Shown here: piece after piece, positions 7,570 to 15,722 of the stretch
Layout: every line of letters begins with the position of its first letter
Position numbering within the stretch: position 1 is the first letter of the stretch
Assembly: GCA_947380835.1 (NCBI GenBank)
Contig: CANCSL010000007.1
Coordinates: 1-33,425, forward strand
Length of the DNA stretch: 33,425 nt
Direction: 5' to 3'
From: Actinomycetota bacterium
GTDB lineage: Bacteria > Actinomycetota > Actinomycetes > Nanopelagicales > Nanopelagicaceae
Made by a program: the position numbers and the translations under genes
Notes under the pieces: model-generated
Told to the model about the DNA's origin: nothing
Databases searched by the model: none
Seen by the model: only the letters and a program-made list of their open reading frames with translations

Positions 7570-9834
7570 TCAACTCGAGGCACTAAAAAGCGGTATTGAG
7601 ATATCGGGTTTTTCATGTGCCTTGTGGGCGCGGAGCGCAGCCTCGTGGTAACGCTCGATCAACTCGACGTTCTCGGTTAGAGAATATGGTTGCCCGTTAA
7701 CAAGGGGGCCGACCCCACCCTCCATGACCGCAATAACATCTTCGCCCGACATGGTCTTATGAGTCTCGAGCGCGTGCGCGAGAGAGAGAACTTTGCCTCG
7801 ATTAGCCACCAAAATCTCCTCGGCTTTTTCCAGCAGTGTTGAGAGGTTATCTTCGATTCGGTCAGAAAGTGCTCGACGCAGTTCCTTCACGCCATCATCC
7901 TTTGGTTTTCCGCCACCGCCAGGAGCCCCTACTTCAAATCTCCTATTAGAGGCGTGGGAAGAGACAGTGGAACCCATGCCCCAATGACCTTCCATAAAAC
8001 TGGCGATAGTTGTGGCACTTTCCAAGTCTCCAGAAACCCCAGAAGAGTTATCGCCATCGAAGAAAAGCCGTTCGCCGGCCAAACTTGCGAGTGAGACCAA
8101 AATGTCAGCCTCATACTCGGTCCGCCATCTTGTGAACTGATCATCTGGCGGAATGCTCGCTACCATTCCTAAGTAGTCAGAGCCCTTTTCGATTGTTGCG
8201 AGATCGATCGACATGTGGTGACGGACCAAATAGGCCATTACACCGTGGCATGCTTCATGGACAGCAACTGCATGGCGTTCGCGTTCAATATATTCAACGT
8301 CTTCCGCTGGTCCTAATTCCTTTAATTGTTTAGCTCGAATAATGTCGGCCCACGAAATCGAGTCACGGCCATGCCGGATCGCCATAATGAGCGCCTCGTT
8401 GATCGTGTCCTTAATAGTTGCACCGGTTGCATACGGTGTGATTGTCGCCAACTTATCTATCTCTTCACTGGAAAGAGAGTGAGAGACTTTTGCTAGATAG
8501 CCTTCATAAGTTCGGACTCGGCCAGCCTTACTGGGGTAACCAACGCGATACATACGATCAATACGACCAGGGCGCAAGAGTGCTTCATCAAGAGCCTCCG
8601 GCATATTCGTCGCCATTACTACCAAAATCCGATACTTCGGTGGATTCTTTGGACGCATGCCCAAGGTACGGCGCACGATGCGATTAAAGAAACCACGAGG
8701 TTTCTTTAATCCCGACAATTCCGTCAACAAGGCTTGCAGAGTTCCCATACCTGCCCCGCCACCGCCCATCGCCGTTCCTGCGACAAAAGCATCCTGCCGG
8801 AGCTGCGCTTGGGTAATGAGCGCACTTGCTGGCTCGGAAAGATAGTTCCCACCATGGCAAGGAGTACTGAATATCGAACTTTCATTGCTGAAGCGGCCAC
8901 CAGTTGTTGAAATACCACGGTTTCCCAGAGCATCTGCCTCGTCAAAGAAGACCACAACGCCGCCATAACGCAACGCCAGTTTGCGGAGTTTTCTAAATAG
9001 ACCTTTAACTTTGAGAACTCCAACGCCAAAAAACATATTGTTAAAGGCGCCTGGATCGACAAAGACGAAGGGTTTTCCGGTCTCGCCCGCCATGGATTCA
9101 GCCATCAAGGTCTTTCCTGTACCAGGAGGTCCCCACAAAAGTATTCCGCCAGGCACATATCCCCCGTGTTTTTCAATCTCTTCGGGAGATTCTAAAAATA
9201 GTAAGTTCTCTCTTATGCGGTTAAGCACATGATCTTGCCCCCACACATCTGAAAATCGAGTACGGATGTCATCAGGGAAGTAGGTGTCGATGCCACCTCT
9301 ACTGAGGAACCAGAACATGGCCACGAATTGAATGACAACGAAGAAAACACCAAAAAGAAGTTGAGCCAGCAGCGGCAAAGCGCTCCAGAGTGCTTTTGGC
9401 GCCAAAAAGAGAGCACGGATTGGTGTCTCCTTGTAAATGGCTCCCAGGACAACTGCGAGCAGTACAACAGTGAGGATTGCTTTGGCAACTCGAGACAACC
9501 GATAGCGATTCCAATCGCTGAATTTGTGAATCAATCGATCTATTCCGGCGAAGTATTTTTGCCAAACACCGTGATAAGGAGCGGCGATTTCGGCTGTAAG
9601 AAAGTGAAGCTGTCGAATAGTTTCCAAGCCAAAGAGAGCAAAGAGCCACCAACGTTTATGAAAACCATCAATTACTGCATCGTGGATATTGAGTAATGGA
9701 TTGTCCGCCATTTCTGCCCACATAAGCACGACAAAGACAATCGTGAAGAAGATTAAGAATTTGACTCGATCATAGAAAGAGAGATGAATTCGCGTCTTTC
9801 GATCGGTGTCTCTTGGACGACTGGATTCGGTCAT
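7570..9834 (-). CDS. Divergent FtsH-like membrane AAA+ metalloprotease
   Basis: Likely an ATP-driven membrane protease. The protein is 754 aa, longer than ordinary FtsH (about 640-700). The N-terminal 180 residues hold about three or four hydrophobic segments (25-40, 62-72, 117-133, 157-177) instead of two helices around a compact extracytoplasmic domain. The AAA module shows Walker A GPPGTGKT (235-242), pore loop MFFGVG (267-272), Walker B FFDEAD (296-301) and RPGRIDR (421-427). The zinc-protease site reads HEACH (526-530) where FtsH has HEAGH. The third ligand is probably D603 in SGDLESAT. Two extra segments interrupt the AAA core: about 305-357, and a basic one at 376-400. The start overlaps the upstream lipoprotein stop (ATGA), so the two are translated together. 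It is clearly FtsH-related but probably a paralogue with a special role. Whether a canonical ftsH exists elsewhere cannot be seen. Confidence 0.85.
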   Translation of the reverse strand: MTESSRPRDTDRKTRIHLSFYDRVKFLIFFTIVFVVLMWAEMADNPLLNIHDAVIDGFHKRWWLFALFGLETIRQLHFLTAEIAAPYHGVWQKYFAGIDRLIHKFSDWNRYRLSRVAKAILTVVLLAVVLGAIYKETPIRALFLAPKALWSALPLLAQLLFGVFFVVIQFVAMFWFLSRGGIDTYFPDDIRTRFSDVWGQDHVLNRIRENLLFLESPEEIEKHGGYVPGGILLWGPPGTGKTLMAESMAGETGKPFVFVDPGAFNNMFFGVGVLKVKGLFRKLRKLALRYGGVVVFFDEADALGNRGISTTGGRFSNESSIFSTPCHGGNYLSEPASALITQAQLRQDAFVAGTAMGGGGAGMGTLQALLTELSGLKKPRGFFNRIVRRTLGMRPKNPPKYRILVVMATNMPEALDEALLRPGRIDRMYRVGYPSKAGRVRTYEGYLAKVSHSLSSEEIDKLATITPYATGATIKDTINEALIMAIRHGRDSISWADIIRAKQLKELGPAEDVEYIERERHAVAVHEACHGVMAYLVRHHMSIDLATIEKGSDYLGMVASIPPDDQFTRWRTEYEADILVSLASLAGERLFFDGDNSSGVSGDLESATTIASFMEGHWGMGSTVSSHASNRRFEVGAPGGGGKPKDDGVKELRRALSDRIEDNLSTLLEKAEEILVANRGKVLSLAHALETHKTMSGEDVIAVMEGGVGPLVNGQPYSLTENVELIERYHEAALRAHKAHEKPDISIPLFSASS

Positions 9835-10490
9835 CGGGTACCTCTCACGGTGAAGGAGTCGGAGATTTTGTTAAGAATTTTTTCACTCTTGTTGTAGCAA
9901 GTCGTTGTGCAGCGAACTATGAGCACATATATCGTTGATCGGTCATCTGAGACGAGGGCGGTCTGGTTGATAGTCTGAGGCGATTTTCCAGACTCAGTAA
10001 AACTGTAAATGGTACGCACGCCGCGTGCGATCTTTTGAACGATTTCTCGATCATCAAGTACATCAAGCAATGGCGCTGTTGCGTCAGTACCAGAAGCCCA
10101 AGTGGTCAAAGGAACGATGATATTTCGAAGTGAATTGTAGGAAACAACCCCTACTTCATCCGGAAGAAGAGTCCGCACCCGGACATACACCAGCGGGCTC
10201 GTCGGAGCCTTGAGATTAAGTACATCTGTTGGACCGTAATGCGAATTAGGGGAAAATGCTTCTTGCCAAAGCACCGATGCGGCGCGATCAGCAGCCCCCG
10301 AGGCCGTGGAAAGAAGCTCTCGTCTGCTGATAGAGGCACCAGAGATCTCATGCCACGCGTAGGGCACGGTGAAATAGACGCCCTGCTTTTTATCAGACGC
10401 ATACCTTTGACTGGGAACCCCGCAACCGGCCAAAAGAGTTGCCGCCAAAATTAAAGCCAGGAGTCGAACCGGTCTTTGGGCGAATTTCAC
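9831..10490 (-). CDS. Predicted lipoprotein, possibly PsbP/Mog1-like fold
   Basis: Not a family I can name with certainty. The protein is 219 aa, with a lipoprotein signal: basic start, hydrophobic core (about 9-20) and lipobox LLAGC, which places the lipidated cysteine at residue 23. The mature part opens with GVYFTVPYAWHEI and closes with ILNKISDSFTVRG. That beginning and end pattern recalls PsbP/Mog1-like and LpqN-type secreted proteins; this is inference only. Two close cysteines occur near the end (RCTTTCYN). The start is GTG at 10490, 19 bases after the aspS stop. The stop overlaps the start of the FtsH-like gene by four bases, so the lipoprotein may be an outer-face partner or sensor for that protease. 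Confidence 0.72.
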   Translation of the reverse strand: MKFAQRPVRLLALILAATLLAGCGVPSQRYASDKKQGVYFTVPYAWHEISGASISRRELLSTASGAADRAASVLWQEAFSPNSHYGPTDVLNLKAPTSPLVYVRVRTLLPDEVGVVSYNSLRNIIVPLTTWASGTDATAPLLDVLDDREIVQKIARGVRTIYSFTESGKSPQTINQTALVSDDRSTIYVLIVRCTTTCYNKSEKILNKISDSFTVRGTR

Positions 10491-10509
10491 GCTCGCGATT
10501 CTGCCCTAT

Positions 10510-12264
10510 TTAATCGGTTTTTTCAGGCTTGAAATCCACTCCAGCTTCGCGACGCTGAGGCGCAGTAATCGGCGTGGGAGCGCCGGTAAGTGGGTCGCCG
10601 CCGCTGGCAGTCTTTGGAAAGGCTATGACCTCGCGTATCGACTCAGCACCTGCGAGCAGAGCACAAAGCCGATCTAGACCCAAGGCAATTCCACCATGTG
10701 GAGGTGGTCCATAATTGAAAGCTTCCAGCAGGAAGCCAAATTTGGAGTCAGCCTCTGCTGCCGTTAATCCAATAACGTCAAACACTCGCTTCTGAACATC
10801 GCGTTGATGAATACGTATCGATCCACCTCCGATTTCACTACCGTTGAGAACAATGTCGTATGCATAAGCCAAAGCCGCTCCTGGGTCGCTATCGAAACTG
10901 TTTGCAAACTCTGGCTTGGGCCCGGTAAATGGGTGGTGAACTGCAGTCCAGCCACCATCAGGATTGGAGTTGTCGACAAGTTCGAACATGGGAGCATCTA
11001 CTACCCAAAGAAATGCCCAGGCACTTTGATCAATGAGATCAAGACGTCGACCAATTTCAAGACGAACGGCGCCGAGCAAATTCAAGGAATCGTTACGGTT
11101 ACCGGCTGCAAAAAATATAGCGTCGCCTGGCTTTGCGCCTACGAGGTCAGCTATGCCAGCGGATTCAACTTCACTCAGGTTTTTGGCAACTGGTCCTCCG
11201 AGGGTGCCATCAGCACCAATCAAAATGTAAGCAAGCCCTTTTGCGCCACGAGCCTTAGCCCATTCTTGCCAGGCGTCAAGATCTCGGCGAGCAGAACTTG
11301 CTCCGCCCGGCATAACCACTGCGCCCACGTATTCTGCTTGAAAGACTCTAAATGAGGTGTCTGCGAAAAAATCAGTCGCATCTGTAAGTTCTAGACCAAA
11401 TCGTAAATCAGGCTTATCAGAACCGAATCGACGCATAGCTTCGTGATAGGTCATATGGGGTATTGGCAACGGGATTTTATAATTGACAACCTTTTGGAAT
11501 ACTTCAGAAAGTATCTTCTCGGCGACCGCCAAAATATCGGCTTGATCGATGAAGGACATTTCTATATCTAATTGCGTGAACTCTGGCTGACGGTCGGCTC
11601 GGAAATCTTCATCTCTAAAGCAGCGGGCGATTTGATAGTAGCGCTCCATACCAGCAACCATGAGTAGTTGTTTAAAAAGTTGCGGTGATTGTGGGAGTGC
11701 ATACCAACTACCCGGTTGCAAGCGCACAGGTACTAAGAAATCCCGCGCACCTTCGGGAGTCGAGCGCGTGAGGTAAGGAGTTTCAATTTCGAGAAAATCT
11801 TCGGCATCCATCACCGAGCGAATCGCCGATGTCACCTTCGAACGAAGTCGCAGGTTTTTGGCCGGACCTTCTCGGCGCAAATCTAAATACCGATACTTCA
11901 ATCGAACTTCTTCGCTGATAGTGGAAAGATCACCGCTATCAACTGGGAAAGGCAGCGGTGCCGCTTCACTAAGTACTTCTAGGCTCTCACAGACAATCTC
12001 AATCTCACCCGTGGGAATTGCCGTATTTTCATTTCCTGATGGGCGGGCAGAAACTGTTCCGGTCATAAGAATGCAGTATTCGGCTCGGAGAGAACCAGCC
12101 AAATTTTCGTCATGAATAACAACTTGCACCGCACCAGTCGCATCTCGAAGATCAATAAAGGCAACCCCACCGTGATCACGGCGACGCGCAACCCAGCCAG
12201 CCAACGTTACCTTCGTGCCCGCATCGCTCTTACGTAGGGCCCCCGCAGAATGTGTTCTTAACAT
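10510..12264 (-). CDS. aspS: Aspartyl-tRNA synthetase, probably non-discriminating (Asp/Asn)
   Basis: Class II synthetase of bacterial type, 584 aa. It has an N-terminal OB-fold anticodon domain (about 1-110), a catalytic core with motif 2 FRDEDFRADRQPEFTQLD, the GAD insertion typical of bacterial AspRS, and motif 3 in GIALGLDRLCALLAG. Residue 31 in the RRRDHGG anticodon-binding loop is His. In this family His at this place marks enzymes that charge both tRNA-Asp and tRNA-Asn, while strict enzymes have Leu. That would fit an actinobacterium using GatCAB amidation to make Asn-tRNA, but those genes are outside the window. The ATG is at 12264, 45 bases after the hisS stop; no strong ribosome site is seen. 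Confidence 0.96.
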   Translation of the reverse strand: MLRTHSAGALRKSDAGTKVTLAGWVARRRDHGGVAFIDLRDATGAVQVVIHDENLAGSLRAEYCILMTGTVSARPSGNENTAIPTGEIEIVCESLEVLSEAAPLPFPVDSGDLSTISEEVRLKYRYLDLRREGPAKNLRLRSKVTSAIRSVMDAEDFLEIETPYLTRSTPEGARDFLVPVRLQPGSWYALPQSPQLFKQLLMVAGMERYYQIARCFRDEDFRADRQPEFTQLDIEMSFIDQADILAVAEKILSEVFQKVVNYKIPLPIPHMTYHEAMRRFGSDKPDLRFGLELTDATDFFADTSFRVFQAEYVGAVVMPGGASSARRDLDAWQEWAKARGAKGLAYILIGADGTLGGPVAKNLSEVESAGIADLVGAKPGDAIFFAAGNRNDSLNLLGAVRLEIGRRLDLIDQSAWAFLWVVDAPMFELVDNSNPDGGWTAVHHPFTGPKPEFANSFDSDPGAALAYAYDIVLNGSEIGGGSIRIHQRDVQKRVFDVIGLTAAEADSKFGFLLEAFNYGPPPHGGIALGLDRLCALLAGAESIREVIAFPKTASGGDPLTGAPTPITAPQRREAGVDFKPEKTD

Positions 12265-12309
12265 TGTTTTATTTCACTGCCTTTTCTTCGGTTGGTTGTG
12301 CGTGCATTC

Positions 12310-13560
12310 TTAAAACGAATCAAGGAAATCTGCAATTGTCGAAATTGTCATAGCGTGGGACTCCCCTGTTTCCATCTCCTTGATACTAATTTGACCACTA
12401 GTGACTTCGTCTTCGCCAACGACCAAGGAAAACCGAGCACCGCTCTTATCTGCTGCCTTCATCGCACCCTTTAAAGCGCGATCTCCATAAGACATATCTA
12501 CATTGAATCCATCGTTACGTAAACTATTGACCAGCCCGGCAGCCACAAATTTAGCTTCGGAGCCCAATGCAATGACAAAGAGGTCTAAACCGTCTGGGTC
12601 AAGAAGCTCAAGACCTTCGGCTTCGCACGCCAACAAAATTCGATCGAGTCCCATTCCAAATCCAATACCCGAAAGGTCGGCCCCACCAAGTTGGCGCATC
12701 AGGCCGTCGTATCGCCCGCCGCCCCCAATCGCCGATTGAGCACCTAGCTTTTCATGCACAAACTCAAAAGTCGTGCCCGTGTAATAGTCGAGACCTCGAA
12801 CCAAGGAGGTATTACGGACGTATTCGATTCCGTAGGAATCTAACAGTGATGTTACGCGCGAAAAATGTAACTGACTCTCTTCTGACAAATAGTCGATTAA
12901 CAAGGGTGCTTGCGACATTTGCGATTTTACAACTTCACGTTTGTCGTCGAATAAACGCAACGGATTTACTGCAGCCTTTGCTCTGGTCGCGTCATCCAAA
13001 TCCATTTTGGAGATGAATACATCTAGGTCAACTCGATGAGCCAGCCGAGATGGCGCATCACCAAGTGATGTGATTTCAAGTCGATAGTCCTTCAGCCCTA
13101 AAGTTTTTAAGCCTCGATCAGCGACTGCGATAACTTCGGCATCTATCTCGGGATCGTTGAGTCCGATGGCTTCGACGCCCAATTGATAAAACTGACGGTA
13201 GCGCCCGGCTTGTGGCCGTTCTGCCCTGAAAAAGGCGCCCGTGTACCAAAGTTTTACGGGAAGCTGACCACGATCTAAGCCATGTTCAATGACTGCGCGC
13301 ATCACGCCAGCAGTACCTTCTGGACGCAACGTGATGGATCGACCACCACGGTCTTCAAAGGTATACATCTCCTTGGTGACTACATCTGTAGTTTCACCAA
13401 CTCCACGCGCAAAGAGTTCGGTATCTTCAAATACTGGCAATTCCGCAAGCTGGTACCCAGCCGAGAGCGCAGCAGCAGTCAAAGTATTCCGCACATGATC
13501 AAAGCCAACCGAGCGGCCAGGAAGATATTCACTGACGCCTTTCGGGGCTTGAAATTTCAT
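12310..13560 (-). CDS. hisS: Histidyl-tRNA synthetase
   Basis: Class II synthetase, 416 aa. Motif 1 lies near the N terminus and motif 2 appears as FFRAERPQAGRYRQFYQ. The two histidine-specific signatures are LVRGLDYYTGTTFEF and GGGGRYDGLM, followed by motif 3 GFGMGLDRILL. A C-terminal anticodon-binding domain occupies about the last 95 residues. The ATG overlaps the stop of the MBL hydrolase by four bases (ATGA), giving coupled translation. The MBL-hisS-aspS order is also found in other actinobacteria. It is complete and ordinary. Confidence 0.97.
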   Translation of the reverse strand: MKFQAPKGVSEYLPGRSVGFDHVRNTLTAAALSAGYQLAELPVFEDTELFARGVGETTDVVTKEMYTFEDRGGRSITLRPEGTAGVMRAVIEHGLDRGQLPVKLWYTGAFFRAERPQAGRYRQFYQLGVEAIGLNDPEIDAEVIAVADRGLKTLGLKDYRLEITSLGDAPSRLAHRVDLDVFISKMDLDDATRAKAAVNPLRLFDDKREVVKSQMSQAPLLIDYLSEESQLHFSRVTSLLDSYGIEYVRNTSLVRGLDYYTGTTFEFVHEKLGAQSAIGGGGRYDGLMRQLGGADLSGIGFGMGLDRILLACEAEGLELLDPDGLDLFVIALGSEAKFVAAGLVNSLRNDGFNVDMSYGDRALKGAMKAADKSGARFSLVVGEDEVTSGQISIKEMETGESHAMTISTIADFLDSF

Positions 13561-14252
13561 GGTCTCTTTCCGTTCAAGAAGTTTTCCCTGAGGTAGGGAT
13601 TGTTTTTGCGTTCGCGCCCAATTGTAGTTTGTGGCCCATGGCCAGGAAGCACAATTAGGTCATCGGGCTGAGTAAGAACCTTATTGCGCAACGTTGAAAC
13701 CATTGAACTTTGTGAGCCCATGGGAAGATCTGTTCGTCCAATCGCTCCGTGGAAGAGCACGTCACCAGATATCAGATGAGACTCTCCAGCGACAAACATC
13801 ACGGATCCTCGGGTATGACCGGGCGAGTGCAATACCGTCAGCGAAATTCCGGCGATATCGAGGCTTTGGCCATCGACAACTTCGGTCACCAATTGAGGCT
13901 CGAAGAACTCAGTAACCCCAAAGCCCGCCATTATTTGTGAGCTCTCCCCTCCGGGGGTGAGAGCCCGCCACGGATCCTTGAGGAGCGGGCGATCCGAGGG
14001 ATGAATCAGGGCTGGGATGCCATAGTGATCTGCCAAAGGAACGACTGAAAAAGTGTGATCCAAGTGCCCGTGGGTCACCAATGCCGCGATCGGCTTGAGA
14101 TTATGACGATTGACCGCATTTCGGATGAGATCGAGCATGGGCGGAGTGGCGCCTATCCCGGGGTCGACGATCAGACATTCGTGTGCCCGAGCTGTGGCAA
14201 TAATCCAGCAATTGGTCGCAAAGTAGGGGGCAACCACATTTTCGATCAGCAC
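13557..14252 (-). CDS. MBL-fold metallo-hydrolase (glyoxalase II-like)
   Basis: The protein is 231 aa, a single metallo-beta-lactamase domain. It shows the metal-binding THGHLDH motif (H-x-H-x-D-H), LHSPGHTRGS with the third His, SGDVLFHGAIGRTD with the bridging Asp, and a final LPGHGP histidine. Homologues at this locus, next to hisS and rel, are annotated as hydroxyacylglutathione hydrolase-like, but actinobacteria usually lack glutathione, so the true thioester substrate is unknown. The start chosen is GTG at 14252-14250, because the open frame and the usual N terminus (short strand before VVAPYFATNCW) fit there. A GGGA lies close upstream. It is the first gene of the leftward hisS-aspS group, divergent from the DUF349 gene. 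Confidence 0.88.
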   Translation of the reverse strand: MLIENVVAPYFATNCWIIATARAHECLIVDPGIGATPPMLDLIRNAVNRHNLKPIAALVTHGHLDHTFSVVPLADHYGIPALIHPSDRPLLKDPWRALTPGGESSQIMAGFGVTEFFEPQLVTEVVDGQSLDIAGISLTVLHSPGHTRGSVMFVAGESHLISGDVLFHGAIGRTDLPMGSQSSMVSTLRNKVLTQPDDLIVLPGHGPQTTIGRERKNNPYLRENFLNGKRP

Positions 14253-14277
14253 AAATTCCCAACTTTCCCGTAATAGT

Positions 14278-14299
14278 GGGTTCAGGGTACCTTTAACCC
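14278..14299. promoter_or_regulatory. Palindrome in the divergent MBL / DUF349 intergenic region
   Basis: A 22-base imperfect palindrome with outer arms GGGTT and AACCC around a central GGTACC; three unpaired bases separate each outer arm from the centre. It lies 26 bases upstream of the MBL hydrolase start and 79 bases upstream of the DUF349 start. The position between divergent genes and the twofold symmetry suit a dimeric regulator. No regulator family can be assigned from the sequence, and chance occurrence is possible. Confidence 0.35.
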
Positions 14300-14335
14300 C
14301 CGTTCAACCCTTCCACGCTGGACACACAACGGAAA

Positions 14336-14353
14336 CTTGCCCGCTCGGGCAAG
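14336..14353 (+). promoter_or_regulatory. Eight-base inverted repeat in the DUF349 leader
   Basis: Arms CTTGCCCG and CGGGCAAG are separated by only two bases. As RNA it could fold as a six-base GC-rich stem CTTGCC/GGCAAG with a six-base loop. It ends 12 bases before the ribosome site of the DUF349 gene and has no T run, so it is not a normal terminator. It may be a DNA operator or a leader hairpin near the start of the transcript. The symmetry is seen; the role is inference. Confidence 0.4.
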
Positions 14354-14365
14354 CCACGCGCAACT

Positions 14366-14373
14366 AAGAGGAG
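14366..14373 (+). promoter_or_regulatory. Ribosome binding site fixing the DUF349 start
   Basis: AAGAGGAG is followed after five bases by ATG at 14379. This is one of the best ribosome sites in the window. It shows that translation starts at 14379 and not at an upstream in-frame start at 14337, which has no such signal and overlaps the inverted repeat. Confidence 0.85.
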
Positions 14374-14378
14374 TAATC

Positions 14379-15722
14379 ATGGAAATCAACCCAACTGACC
14401 TAGTCGATATTGCAGCCACACCCGCTACCCCAGGAACATCGGCAGTATCTGCAGCCTCAGCCTTGATTGGTGATCCCTCTCAGTTTGGACGCGTTGCCGA
14501 AGATGGCATTGTCTACGTGAAGACCGCCGAAGGCGAACGTGCCGTCGGTTCTTATCCCGGCAAGAGCGCTGAAGAAGCGTTGGCCTACTTCGTCCGTAAG
14601 TTTGAAGCTTTGGCTTCAGAAGTAGCTCTCTTGGCTGCTCGCATTAAGAGTGGCGCAATGGTTCCCTCTGATGCCGCTGCCGCCGTTTCGAAATTGCGCG
14701 AACAAGTAGCAAATCTCAATGGCGTGGGTGACTTGGCTACCCTGGCAGCCTCTGTTGACCAAATCCCATCTCTCATCGAAGATCATCGCGCCGCTTATCA
14801 AGAGCGCAAAGAGATCGAGAACGCTGTTAAAGAAGCTAAGCGCGCCCAAGCCGCCGAATCAAAGGAAAAGATCGTTGCTGAAGCCGAATCTCTTGCCCTT
14901 TCTGAAAACTGGAAAGCTACCGGCGAAAGATTAAAAGTTTTGTTGGACGAGTGGAAAGCCGCTCCTCGCTTAGATAAGAAGACAGATGCTGATTTCTGGA
15001 AGCGTTTTTCGGCTTCTCGAAATAAGTTCGATAAGCGTCGTCGTACTCACTTTGCCTCCCTTGAAGCCACACAATCTGAAGTTGCGGACAAGAAGGAAGC
15101 CATCGTCAAAGAAGCAGAGCTCCTTGCAACGTCTAAAGAATGGTTGGCCACCGCTCGCAGATATAAGGAACTCATGGACCTGTGGAAAGCTTCAGGTCGC
15201 GGTAAGCCGTCAATCGACACCAAACTTTGGGCTAGATTCAAAGCCAGCCAAGATCAATTCTTCGCCGCTAAAAACGCTGACTTAGATCGTCGCACCGAGA
15301 GCATGGCTGCAAATCTGGTTAAACGTGAAGAATTGATCACTCAGTTTGAAGCCCTTCTCCCCTTTAAAGATCTCTCATCCGGAAAGCGCGCCTTCCGTGA
15401 TCTCATGGACCAATGGCAAAAAATCGGAATCACTGATCGCAACAAGCGCGCCGCTCTCGACGCTCGGATTGCCAAAGTTGAAGACGCTCTCGACAGCCTA
15501 GAACAAGACCATTACCGTCGCACCGACCCTACGGCTATTGCGCGCGCGCATGACGTTGTTCAAGGTCTTATCGATGCCATTGAAAACTACGAGGCCCAAG
15601 CCAAAAAGGCTGAAGCAGCAGGAAACGCTGCTAAAGCTATGGTTGCACGCGAAGCAGCTGAAGCCCGTAAGGTCTGGCTAGCTGAAGCTCAAAAGGGTTT
15701 GTCAGAGTTTAAGAAGAACTAG
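14379..15722 (+). CDS. DUF349 repeat protein
   Basis: Function not established. The protein is 447 aa, almost all helical, highly charged and rich in Ala, Lys and Glu. The N-terminal 130 residues hold a small region (IVYVKTAEGERAVGSY, 44-59) and a helical hairpin. At least three DUF349 modules follow: about 174-228 (NWKATGERLKVLLDEWK), about 250-300 (EWLATARRYKELMDLWK) and about 328-385 (GKRAFRDLMDQWQKIG). Each has the repeated pattern of a Trp/Phe, an Arg/Lys helix and a closing W-K/Q. A coiled-coil tail ends the protein. Such proteins often sit beside rel in actinobacteria. It is one of only two plus-strand genes here, with its own leader and a strong ribosome site. Its stop codon overlaps the rel stop in a shared CTAG. 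Confidence 0.85.
   Translation: MEINPTDLVDIAATPATPGTSAVSAASALIGDPSQFGRVAEDGIVYVKTAEGERAVGSYPGKSAEEALAYFVRKFEALASEVALLAARIKSGAMVPSDAAAAVSKLREQVANLNGVGDLATLAASVDQIPSLIEDHRAAYQERKEIENAVKEAKRAQAAESKEKIVAEAESLALSENWKATGERLKVLLDEWKAAPRLDKKTDADFWKRFSASRNKFDKRRRTHFASLEATQSEVADKKEAIVKEAELLATSKEWLATARRYKELMDLWKASGRGKPSIDTKLWARFKASQDQFFAAKNADLDRRTESMAANLVKREELITQFEALLPFKDLSSGKRAFRDLMDQWQKIGITDRNKRAALDARIAKVEDALDSLEQDHYRRTDPTAIARAHDVVQGLIDAIENYEAQAKKAEAAGNAAKAMVAREAAEARKVWLAEAQKGLSEFKKN
15719..15722. other. CTAG shared by two convergent stop codons
   Basis: The plus-strand DUF349 gene ends TAG at 15720-15722 and the minus-strand rel gene ends TAG at 15721-15719. The four-base palindrome CTAG thus gives both stops. 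There is no space for a terminator between the genes, so each transcript must end inside the other gene or run antisense to it. Confidence 0.95.

Noticed and set aside
10804..11355. 183-codon plus-strand open frame inside aspS
   Set aside because: Antisense shadow of a fully conserved AspRS core; no ribosome site or recognisable domain.
14337..14378. Earlier start of the DUF349 gene
   Set aside because: No ribosome site there and it overlaps an inverted repeat; AAGAGGAG before 14379 decides the start.
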